Positions 1 through 7,100 are shown, counted from the first letter of the stretch. The stretch is DNA of 7,957 nucleotides from Caldora sp. SIO3E6 (GCA_010672185.1 JAAHHL010000274.1:1-7957); one strand, 5' to 3'. Numbers and translations: made by a program. The notes: generated from the sequence alone by a model not told the origin.

Positions 1-641
1 TCTTCAATCAGGGAATTGATCGGGTCTACTCCTCTATTAGTTATAGCCTAGGAGCGAACCTGGAAAACTTAACCCTGACTGGTAGTGCCTACTATGGGTA
101 TGGTAACAGCCTCAACAACAGCATCAGTGGTAATGGCTACAGTAATTACCTCTGGGGTGGTTCTGGTAATGATTCCCTATATGGCAATGGTGGTAATGAC
201 ACCCTAAGTGGTAGCTATGGAGATGACTACCTCAATGGAGGTACTGGCAATGACTACCTAATCGGTGGTGCTGGCAGTGATAGGATTGTTGGTGGCTTTG
301 GTCACGATATCCTGACTGGTGGTACTGAAGCAGATCAGTTCTTCTTCTCCTCTGTCAGTGAAGGAATTGACACCATTACTGACTTTACCCAATTGCAAGG
401 TGACAAAATTCAAGTATCTGCCAGTGGCTTTGGCGGTGGACTCACCTTAGGTGTACTGGCTACTGACTTATTCACCCTTGGTTCTGGTGCCACAGATGCT
501 AGCGATCGCTTTATCTATAATTCTGCAACAGGAGCACTAAGCTTTGATGCTGACGGTTCTGGTTCCTTAGCACAAGTACAGTTTGCCACCCTCTCCACTG
601 GATTGAATCTAACCAGCAGCGACATTTTGGTGGTTGCCTAG
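1..641 (+). CDS. RTX-type calcium-binding secreted protein, C-terminal part (5' end outside window)
   Basis: The reading frame is open from base 3 to a TAG at 639-641, giving 212 residues of the C-terminus. The first ~50 residues hold a LENLTLTG segment followed by G/N-rich sequence, a pattern that often precedes RTX repeats. Seven consecutive nonapeptides of the GGxGxDxLx type follow at 156-344 (for example GGTGNDYLI), which in this family bind Ca2+ in a parallel beta-roll after export. The last ~95 residues (GIDTITDF, DRFIYNSATGALSFDADG) match the usual C-terminal region of cyanobacterial hemolysin-type calcium-binding proteins. Such proteins normally leave the cell by type I secretion using an uncleaved C-terminal signal; no transporter genes are visible here. 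The enzymatic or adhesive role would lie in the missing N-terminal part, so no specific function can be given. A TTG at 393 is not a credible start because the frame and the RTX repeats continue upstream. Confidence 0.9.
   Translation, partial: FNQGIDRVYSSISYSLGANLENLTLTGSAYYGYGNSLNNSISGNGYSNYLWGGSGNDSLYGNGGNDTLSGSYGDDYLNGGTGNDYLIGGAGSDRIVGGFGHDILTGGTEADQFFFSSVSEGIDTITDFTQLQGDKIQVSASGFGGGLTLGVLATDLFTLGSGATDASDRFIYNSATGALSFDADGSGSLAQVQFATLSTGLNLTSSDILVVA
156..344 (+). repeat. Seven RTX nonapeptide repeats (27-bp coding units)
   Basis: Seven in-frame 27-bp units encode GGSGNDSLY, GNGGNDTLS, GSYGDDYLN, GGTGNDYLI, GGAGSDRIV, GGFGHDILT and GGTEADQFF. The first six keep the G-x-D-x-hydrophobic core of the RTX calcium-binding motif (D becomes H-D in the sixth). 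The seventh is a degenerate capping unit leading into the C-terminal domain. Confidence 0.9.
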
Positions 642-646
642 AACAC

Positions 647-777
647 CGATTCAGTAATAAAAGTTGACAAATTGAGAAACGAAAAATCAATACTTTCAGC
701 TCTCCTCTGCTCCCCTGCTCCCCTGCTCCCCTGCTCCTCTGCTCCTCTGCACGCTCGATTTTATGATTACTGAATCG
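647..777. repeat. Inverted repeat enclosing an octamer microsatellite
   Basis: The left arm 647-662 (CGATTCAGTAATAAAA) is the reverse complement of the right arm 759-777 (TTTTATGATTACTGAATCG), apart from three extra bases (ATG/CAT) in the right arm. The arms lie about 100 bp apart and enclose the TCCCCTGC repeats. The left arm starts only 5 bp after the RTX stop codon. It may be a small palindromic insertion (MITE-like) or a long-range stem; the sequence does not decide. Confidence 0.6.
703..750. repeat. Octamer tandem repeat, 6 copies of TCCYCTGC
   Basis: Six uninterrupted 8-bp units occur: TCCTCTGC, three TCCCCTGC, then two TCCTCTGC. The symmetric distribution of variants (outer units with T, inner with C) fits slippage expansion from the centre. 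It is a low-complexity microsatellite of the kind common in cyanobacterial spacers; no function is inferred. Confidence 0.9.
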
Positions 778-893
778 ACGCTCTAGTATTGGTGATGGGG
801 AGACAAGGGGACATGGGAAAGAGTTTATCCATCATATTTCCAGAGGTTTAATCCTTAATTAGGGTCTGCTGAATAAGTCAGGTACATCCTATT

Positions 894-924
894 CCCGATT
901 CCCCATGCCCGATTCCCCATGCCC
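894..924. repeat. Direct 14-bp duplication (CCCGATTCCCCATG x2)
   Basis: Two perfect adjacent copies of CCCGATTCCCCATG (894-907 and 908-921) are followed by the start of a third (CCC then AAT). They lie just upstream of the small ORF at 957. Confidence 0.85.
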
Positions 925-956
925 AATCTAGAAGTCTTTTATTAAGAAGATGCAAG

Positions 957-1154
957 ATGGAAATGACTGGTTTGAGTCAATCAACCACGGAAGTAACCTT
1001 GGTAGTTAGGCAAATTTTGCGCAGATTGAACAAGGTTAATCATCCTGTGGCTAGAGCAGGCTTAAACAGTAGCAATACCGCTAATACTGAACTTCAAGTT
1101 AAAGAAGTAACCGAATTTCCTGCTCAATTAAGGGAATTTACTTATGCCAACTAA
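957..1154 (+). CDS. Doubtful small ORF, 65 residues, unknown
   Basis: An ATG-started frame of 65 codons ends with TAA 108 bp before the secretion ATPase gene. The product would be polar and basic in its first half (VVRQILRRLNKVNHPVARAG), with no signal peptide, membrane segment or motif that I recognise. There is only a weak purine-rich stretch (AAGAAGA) upstream and no good Shine-Dalgarno sequence. An overlapping ATG at 950 in another frame stops after about 19 codons. The ORF shares strand and frame register with the ATPase gene but is separated from it by a stop. It could be a small leader gene, a remnant of a longer gene, or chance. Confidence 0.3.
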   Translation: MEMTGLSQSTTEVTLVVRQILRRLNKVNHPVARAGLNSSNTANTELQVKEVTEFPAQLREFTYAN

Positions 1155-1262
1155 TTAATTTATACCATTGTTTTTTTCAGCTTAGTGTTCTTGGCAACTC
1201 TTGACTAGTAGAAGTTAAAGCAGGCATGTTAGTAAATCATCCCTAGCATAGTTAGTAGTAAA

Positions 1263-2915
1263 ATGGCATCTCCTTGGCGCAAGTTAATTAACGGTGAAAG
1301 TACTCTGGATGAAGCGTTGCAATCTTTGGTAGACCCGGAGGGAGTCGTTACCTTGGATATTCTGGACTTGGAAGTTAGTCGTCGGTTTAGGCGTCATTTC
1401 CCTAGTGATTATGAGTTACCCCCAGTAATTCCTCTCCTACTTTGGCGAAACTGCTACTACCTAGGAAGTGCTACGGAGTTATCTCAGGGCAAAATCAAAC
1501 AGTTACGCGATCGCACCCGCACTGAACTCAAAGTAATTTCCATTGCTGATAAAAGCTATCGGGATTGGTCTTACATCCAAGAAATTGACCTCAACCGCAT
1601 TGATCCTACCCGCTTAGTCGAACTCTTTAAGGAACAAGAAGAGTTAGAAGATCTCAGTAATTTCACGGAAATTTATCTTCTGAGAAATAAGAACGCTGTT
1701 GAGCAACTTAACTTCATCATTGCTGGTGCGATGTATAACCGTGCCAGTGATATTCACCTTGAACCAACCCAAAAGGGTTTAAGAGTTCGCTATCGCATTG
1801 ATGGTATGTTGCGGGACATTGTTAAACCAACTCAGGGACTGAACACCAACTTAATTATTGCCCTTAAAGTCATGTCCAACATGGATATTGCGGAAAGGCG
1901 TCGCCCCTTAGATGGAAGAGTGAGGATGAAGTATGCTGCGGGTCAAGATGCAGAACTTCAGCTAGATATGCGAGTCAGTACTTTCCCTGGTATACAGGGA
2001 GAAAAGGCTGTAGTTCGCTTACTACCCCAAAAAAATCCTTTCAGTAATATTGAGGATTTAGGATTTACTCAAACTGCTCTCAAGATCTATCAAAACTGGC
2101 TTAAACAACCCCAAGGCATAATCATTATTACTGGACCAACAGGTTCTGGCAAAACTAGTACCCTCTACACCAGTTTACAGTCAGTTATTAAAGAATCCCT
2201 GAATGTAGTGACCATCGAAGACCCAGTAGAATACGTGTTACCAGGAATTACCCAAGGTCAAGTATTAGAAGCAGCAGGTATGACCTTTGCCGCTGGATTG
2301 CGAGCCATTTTGCGCCAAGATCCAGATGTAATTATGGTTGGAGAAATTAGGGATGAAGAAACCGCAGACACAGCAATCCGAGCCGCTTTGACAGGACACT
2401 TAGTGTTTACTACTCTACATACAAATGATGCCCTATCTGCCATTCCTCGTCTGAAAGGTCTGGGACTAGACCCAAGTTTGATGAGTGATGCTCTACTAGG
2501 AATTGTTGCTCAAAGGTTAGTCCGCAAAATCTGTCCCTACTGTGCTAACATCTACGAACCAACAGCAGAAGACTTGGAATATTTGGGTTTGGAGAAGCAT
2601 CAGGCTTATCCAGAACAATGGCGCAAAGGCGACGGTTGTGCTAGGTGTAATAAATCTGGGTATTTAGGCAGGGAAGGAATTATTGAAGTGATTAATGTAG
2701 ATCAGGCAGTAGGGCAATTAATTTGTGAAGGTACAATTACACAAATACAAAATCATCTCCATACCATCAATTTTGACTCGTTTCGACTGGCAGCAATTGA
2801 TAAAGTGACTAAGGGAGTAACGACTGTTGAAGAAGTGCGGCGAGTATTGCCTTACCGTGTCATGAATCTGTCAGTTTCAGATAGGGATATCAAGCGAGAA
2901 CCGCGTTTCAGCTAA
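1263..2915 (+). CDS. GspE/PulE/PilB-family type II secretion / type IV pilus assembly ATPase
   Basis: This complete 550-residue protein is a hexameric cytoplasmic motor that, in this family, hydrolyses ATP to drive (pseudo)pilin assembly at an inner-membrane platform. All signature elements are present: Walker A GPTGSGKTS at 291-299 (Lys297); Asp box IEDPVEY with E319-D320; Walker B DPDVIMVGEIRD at 353-364 (Glu361); His box TGHLVFTTLHTNDA starting at 377 (His379, His386); and a tetracysteine zinc site C424-x2-C427 ... C459-x2-C462, typical of GspE/PilB and absent from PilT retraction motors. The N2 domain starts near NFIIAGAMYNRASDIHLEP (about 150). The first ~125 residues do not show the usual MshEN/N1 signature. 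The ATG at 1263 has no clear Shine-Dalgarno; a TTGACT at 1201-1206 could be a -35 box but has no good -10 partner. The family assignment is firm. Whether it serves pili (PilB) or secretion (GspE) cannot be told without pilM-Q or gsp neighbours. Confidence 0.93.
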   Translation: MASPWRKLINGESTLDEALQSLVDPEGVVTLDILDLEVSRRFRRHFPSDYELPPVIPLLLWRNCYYLGSATELSQGKIKQLRDRTRTELKVISIADKSYRDWSYIQEIDLNRIDPTRLVELFKEQEELEDLSNFTEIYLLRNKNAVEQLNFIIAGAMYNRASDIHLEPTQKGLRVRYRIDGMLRDIVKPTQGLNTNLIIALKVMSNMDIAERRRPLDGRVRMKYAAGQDAELQLDMRVSTFPGIQGEKAVVRLLPQKNPFSNIEDLGFTQTALKIYQNWLKQPQGIIIITGPTGSGKTSTLYTSLQSVIKESLNVVTIEDPVEYVLPGITQGQVLEAAGMTFAAGLRAILRQDPDVIMVGEIRDEETADTAIRAALTGHLVFTTLHTNDALSAIPRLKGLGLDPSLMSDALLGIVAQRLVRKICPYCANIYEPTAEDLEYLGLEKHQAYPEQWRKGDGCARCNKSGYLGREGIIEVINVDQAVGQLICEGTITQIQNHLHTINFDSFRLAAIDKVTKGVTTVEEVRRVLPYRVMNLSVSDRDIKREPRFS

Positions 2916-2949
2916 CTGAGCCAGCGATCCCGAAATACAGTTTTCTGGA

Positions 2950-3531
2950 TCAACACCTGGCTTCCAGAACCTGAGCAGCAGTCAGCTCTAGTTCAGGAAA
3001 AGTCGGAGAAACAATCTGCTGGCTACCAGAGAACTCAGTTGCCTGATACCTACCATTGACCAACACCAGTACAGTTACTAACTGTGCAATAGGGTCAACA
3101 ATCCAGTATTCAGGAATCCCCCGCTGCTCATACTGTTGTTTTTTCTCAATGTAATCACGTTTGTAGTTATCATCTCTTTGATTACGGTAGGGGCTGACCA
3201 CCTCAACAACTAACTGAGGAGCTGGCATATCCAGGGTTATAGTTTGCCGCTTCTTTGTTAGCTCCAGGTGCTCTTCTCTCAATACCACTATGTCCGGATA
3301 GCGGTTTTGCGGATTCCCTGAAATTTGCAATTCAAAGACATTAGGTCTAATTAGTTGTGGTTTAAGCAATTGGATTAATTTATCCCTTAGCGATAGGGTA
3401 ATCCAGCCATTCACTCCTGATTCTGGTGGCAATTTAAGTAGCTCCCCATTAAATAACTCATAGCGGTTGTCTGTGCCATCGTCATATTCGAGATATTGCT
3501 CAAAGGTCAGTTTTACTGGTGTGTGGGTCAT
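2950..3531 (-). CDS. Uma2-family (DUF820) PD-(D/E)XK nuclease-like protein
   Basis: This complete 193-residue protein shows the hallmarks of the Uma2/DUF820 family, which is strongly expanded in cyanobacteria and has the restriction-endonuclease-like fold. Visible motifs are RYELFNGEL (23-31, with E25 and E30), RYPDIVVL (78-84, D80), PQLVVEVVSP (105-114, E110), a basic helix Y123-KRDYIEKKQQYEQRGI that supplies the lysine in this family, and the closing EYWIVDP (141-147). Length is usual for the family and no key residue seems lost. The ATG is supported by AGGGAG seven bases upstream. The gene converges on the secretion ATPase gene with 34 bp between stops. A nuclease role is inferred from the fold; the biological substrate of Uma2 proteins is not established, and links to transposons or toxin-antitoxin function remain speculative. 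Confidence 0.9.
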   Translation of the reverse strand: MTHTPVKLTFEQYLEYDDGTDNRYELFNGELLKLPPESGVNGWITLSLRDKLIQLLKPQLIRPNVFELQISGNPQNRYPDIVVLREEHLELTKKRQTITLDMPAPQLVVEVVSPYRNQRDDNYKRDYIEKKQQYEQRGIPEYWIVDPIAQLVTVLVLVNGRYQATEFSGSQQIVSPTFPELELTAAQVLEARC

Positions 3532-3538
3532 TTACTTT

Positions 3539-3544
3539 CTCCCT
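3539..3544 (-). promoter_or_regulatory. Shine-Dalgarno AGGGAG for the Uma2 gene
   Basis: On the minus strand AGGGAG lies 7 bases before the ATG at 3531-3529. It is the clearest ribosome binding site in the window and supports this start. Confidence 0.7.
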
Positions 3545-3663
3545 GTTGGTGGATTCAGCAAGTAATTCTTTAGCTTTGTTTTATTCGAGGAAACAGATTA
3601 ACCTAAAAAGCATACCTTATATATCTTAGCACTATTTATATCTCATATTCGCGCTCAAACCCC

Positions 3664-3705
3664 ACTAACACCTAAAACCTAACACCTAACACCTAACACC
3701 TACTA
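3664..3705. repeat. Heptad array 1, six units of CCTAACA type
   Basis: Units in order are a degenerate first copy (3664-3670), CCTAAAA, CCTAACA x3 and CCTACTA (3699-3705), with CCTAGGG after it. These are cyanobacterial STRR-like 7-bp repeats. The terminal variant CCTACTA is the same one that ends the larger array at 4112-4118. Confidence 0.9.
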
Positions 3706-3723
3706 CCTAGGGCTTGGGAGAAA

Positions 3724-3765
3724 AAGTAATAAGTAATAAGTAATAAGTAATAAGTAATAAGTGAT
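3724..3765. repeat. Heptad array of AAGTAAT, six units
   Basis: Five perfect AAGTAAT units (3724-3758) are followed by one variant AAGTGAT (3759-3765). The repeat has the same 7-bp period as the CCTAACA arrays but an unrelated sequence, and starts only 18 bp after array 1. Confidence 0.9.
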
Positions 3766-3828
3766 GAGTTGATATCAATTCCGGCTACATTGGGATAATA
3801 TTCATTCTGGTTGGGGCGCAATGCTTGC

Positions 3829-4041
3829 CATTGGTGTCAACTTAAGGTTAAACCCTTATCCCACCGGTCGTTTAAACGACCGGCTAATAGCTCAAGTCAT
3901 CTAAAGATGACTAAACGTAAGGTGAAGCCGAAGGATTTAGTCCATTTTAATGGACTTCAGCTATTAGCCTTGGATTTGAATCCAAGGTGAGTTGAGGAAT
4001 CCAGCTAGTCAGCTCAGTCTAGGCTTAAGTTAACACCAATG
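3829..4041. repeat. 213-bp multi-hairpin element bounded by 18-bp inverted repeats
   Basis: The ends 3829-3846 (CATTGGTGTCAACTTAAG) and 4024-4041 are reverse complements at 17 of 18 positions. Between them lie four perfect palindromic hairpins: 3864-3883 (10-bp arms, no spacer), 3895-3912 (8-bp arms, 2-base loop), 3939-3956 (8-bp arms, 2-base loop) and 3968-3987 (9-bp arms, 2-base loop). An 11-bp helix 3882-3892 / 3959-3969 (GGCTAATAGCT with its complement) encloses the middle two hairpins. There is no ORF inside. The organisation resembles non-autonomous palindromic elements mobilised in trans (REP/REPIN or IS200/IS605-derived), but no target duplication or transposase is visible, so that class is an inference. 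An RNA gene cannot be excluded. Confidence 0.75.
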
Positions 4042-4118
4042 CCTAACACCTAACACCTAACACCTAATACCTAATACCTAACACCTAACACCTAACACCT
4101 AATACCTAACACCTACTA
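4042..4118. repeat. Heptad array 2, eleven units of CCTAAYA, overlapping the kinase stop codon
   Basis: Units in order are CCTAACA x3, CCTAATA x2, CCTAACA x3, CCTAATA, CCTAACA and CCTACTA. It begins one base after the right inverted repeat ends. It continues through the stop codon of the minus-strand kinase gene (4106-4108), so the last codons of that gene are read from repeat units. Confidence 0.95.
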
Positions 4119-7100
4119 CTTCGCCAAACTATAATTTCCCCTTCACGAGTACTACTAGCAAGAGTACGACCATCTTGACTAAAAATAATCGAATTAACCC
4201 CACTCGTATGTCCACTTAAGGAGTCCAACGGCTTTTGATTAACTAGGTTCCACAGTTGAATCTTCTTATCTTCACCAGCACTAGCAAGGAGCCTTCCATC
4301 TGGACTAATAGCAACGGCATTAATTCTAGAATTGTGACCTATTCTAGGCCGTAATTTATCCATCCAACTAACTGATCGCTTGTTGATACCACCGGATAAG
4401 TTAAGCTCTGATAATCTACCACTACTGAGATACCAAACTGTAATTTTGTTCTCAGTATTAACAATTGCCAAAATCTGATGATCTGGACTAATTCCCAGGC
4501 AACGAATTGCTCCTAAACGACCAGGCATGGTGCGCAGTAGCTCTGTAGTTTGTAAATTCCATAACTTAATGATCCCGTCTTTACTGTAACTGGCAAGCAG
4601 CTGACCATCTGGACTGAAAGTGATGGAAGTTACGCCTTTCATACGACCCCGGAGAGAGCAACTCAGTTTATTTTTTTGAACATCATGAATTGTGATTTTA
4701 TCGAGCCAGAGAACACTAGCCAGGAGTTGATTATTGGTATTAAAGGCAACAGAACAGTAAGAGTTGGTAGGAAGGAGGTATTTAGAGGGTCTTGTTTCTG
4801 TACTGAGGTGCCAAGTGTGGACGGTTGTGGTTTTCCTACTCCTAAGATGAAGTTCTCCTAAACTGGCAAGAATCTGACCATCTGGACTAAGAGCAATGTC
4901 AATAACTATTTGTGTAGGACTAGTTAGAGGTTTGTCAGCTATCCAAGTTGGTGGTTCAGAGGTGGGTGGTGTTGTTTCCGGCTTAACGGATGGGATTTCT
5001 CTTCTCCGCGTCTCCGCTTCCCCGCTTCCTGGCGTCTGCTGACTTGTTTCCCCACTCCTTTTTTCCCTCACCCTTCTCTCAGGTTCTTGATCATCTTGTT
5101 GATCTTGCTCAATCGGAATTTCGATGGTTTTTCCTGATGGTTGCAAGGCATCAAGGACTTCTTGTGCTGACTGGTAGCGTTCTTGGTGCTTCTCTGCCAT
5201 CATTTTGTCGAGAATCTGAGCTAACCTATCACTGACCCTGACATAGGAACGCCAGCGCCACTCTAGGGAATGGTGATCCAACAGTAAGTTTGGTTCTTTA
5301 CCAGTTAGCAGAACCACAGCTGTTACTCCTAAAGCATAGATATCACTACTGGGAAAGCACTCACCGAGACGTATTTGTTCTAGAGGTGAGTAACCATCTT
5401 TCCCCACAAAGGAAGATTGAGGAACATTGTTATAACCACCGTTAGCAGTGATATTGGATAGTTTTTGCTTAACTGAACCAAAATCAATCAACACTGGTTG
5501 GGATTCGCCACGAGGCAGCATAATATTATCGGGAGAAATATCCCGGTGAATAATTTTTTGCTGGTGGATATAGTCCAAAACTGGCAGTAAATCTTGGAGC
5601 CATTTAATTATTTCCTCTTCGGAAAATGATTGACCTTGCTGCTGGCGTTCTGAAAGGAGTGTGGAGTAAGTTTTGCCATCAATATATTTCTGCACCAAGA
5701 ACAACTTCCCTTTCTCCTGCAACAAAGCCAGGAATTGAGGAATTTGAGGATGATCAATTTGGTATAAAACTTTTGCTCCTCTCTCAAACAACTCTAAAGA
5801 TTTTTGAGCAATAGATTCATCGGTTTGGTTGGATAAAAATTCTTTGAGGACACAAGGTTCTCCAAAACGCTGATTGTCAGAGGCTAAGTAAGTTCTCCCA
5901 AATCCTCCCTGTCCGAGAACTTTTTGAATCTCGTAGCGATTATTAATCACAGTTCCAGGAGGAATTTCTGCTGGTGGTAACCAGGCTAATACCTGGCTAA
6001 CCCAACTCTGATTAAAAACAGCCTGATAAATACGGTTAGAAACCTTTAACTTTCCCTGTTGTTCAACTACTAATTCTGAGCGTAACAAGTCCTGTTGTGT
6101 TGGACTATGATCAACTGCGACTTCTCCATCTTGTAAAATTTGCTGATAGATTACCAAGATTTGACTAGTGCGTTGTCCTTTGCGAAACAAAGAATTGCGA
6201 ATTCTACTCAGATGCTGCCCTGCCATTTGAGTTTCCCACTGTTCAACCAAATGCGATCGCACCAGTTGCTCCATCCAGGACTCTTCATTGCCTTCTGGAA
6301 TAGAAGAGGATTTAGCTGTCAGGACAAGCTCAAACAGTTTTTGGGAGAGAGTGGTTTGATTATTAGTCCAAGATAGTACGGCTTTAATTACTGCCTCAGG
6401 ATAGTTGGTTTTCTCTACTAATTTTTGAGCTGTTTGAATTGCCTGGGTTTGTAATGCCTCAGAAGCTGCTTGTACTTCTGGCATTTCCTTTACTTGAGAG
6501 GCAACTAGGAACTGGCGTTCCTGAAGGTTTAACTTCTTATCTGTTGTCCATGCTAGTGCTGACTGCAATAACTGTCCCTGCAATAGTTGAGATGTGTCTT
6601 GGCAATTAGAAGCTAACCAGGCAGTCAGTTCCTCAGCATAGGGTCGTAAACTGGTTAATACCTGTTCAACCCAACTGGGATTAAAAACTAATTGGTAAAT
6701 CCGGTTATGGACTTTTAAGTATCCCTGCTGATTAACTACCAATCCCAGCTCCAATAGTTCTTGTTCTTCTGGACGGTCATCCGCTGCCACTTCTGGCTGT
6801 TGCAAGATTTGTTGATAGAATTCTAAGAGGGACAGAGCCTGCTGATGTTGAAGCAGCTGTTGAGAGGTCATCCTCAGATACTCTGCTGCTACCTGAGTTT
6901 CCCAATTCTCAATTAAGCCTCTGCGCAGCAGCTGTTCCAACCATGGCCTTTCGCAACCGGTGGGTATGCGAGATTTATCAGTAAGGATAAGCTGAAAAAC
7001 CTTGTGGGTCAGTCCTGGTTGACCGTTTGTCCAGGACAGTACTTCTTTGATTAAAATTTGAGGTTTCCTGGCTCTTCTCGATAATCCTATAGCTGTTTGA

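Larger units (their letters stand above)
642..956. other. Gene-free spacer with short tandem and inverted repeats
   Basis: No credible gene is seen on either strand. The stretch holds an inverted repeat (647-662 with 759-777), a 6 x 8-bp microsatellite inside it (703-750), a purine-rich run with short G tracts (about 795-830), and a direct 14-bp duplication (894-921). No hairpin followed by a T tract could be found directly after the RTX gene stop, so its terminator is not visible unless the long inverted repeat serves. Confidence 0.7.
3532..4105. other. 574-bp gene-free repeat cluster between the kinase and Uma2 genes
   Basis: No coding region is supported. From left to right the stretch contains the A/T-rich leader of the Uma2 gene (3532-3660), a CCTAACA heptad array (3664-3705), an unrelated AAGTAAT heptad array (3724-3765), a 10-bp palindrome TTGATATCAA (3769-3778), a multi-hairpin element bounded by inverted repeats (3829-4041), and a second, longer CCTAACA array (from 4042) running into the kinase gene. 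The A/T-rich leader has TATATA-like stretches that could be a -10 box, but no convincing -35 partner was found. Confidence 0.8.

Noticed and set aside
393..641. An independent 82-residue gene starting at TTG 393
   Set aside because: It is simply the C-terminal end of the RTX protein, whose frame is continuous from base 3.
861..876. AGGGTCTGCTGAATAA, reminiscent of an insertion-sequence terminal repeat
   Set aside because: No matching inverted end, transposase fragment or target duplication is present in the window; a single 16-bp resemblance is not enough.
2258..2443. Minus-strand ORF inside the secretion ATPase gene
   Set aside because: It lies opposite the conserved Walker B/His box region; the coding constraint of the ATPase explains its openness.
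2943..2969. Hairpin (TTCTGGA ... TCCAGAA) between the convergent ATPase and Uma2 genes as a bidirectional terminator
   Set aside because: The stem is only 7 bp with a 13-base loop, it extends into the Uma2 coding end, and neither strand has a T tract after the stem.
3664..4118. Regularly spaced repeats that might suggest a CRISPR array
   Set aside because: The units are contiguous 7-mers without unique spacers, and the hairpins in between differ from each other in sequence. There are no cas genes nearby.
4676..6376. Short plus-strand ORFs opposite the kinase gene (4676-4861, 4990-5235, 5626-5814, 6140-6376)
   Set aside because: They lie entirely antisense to a well-supported coding region, have no recognisable domains, and are explained by codon composition of the real gene.
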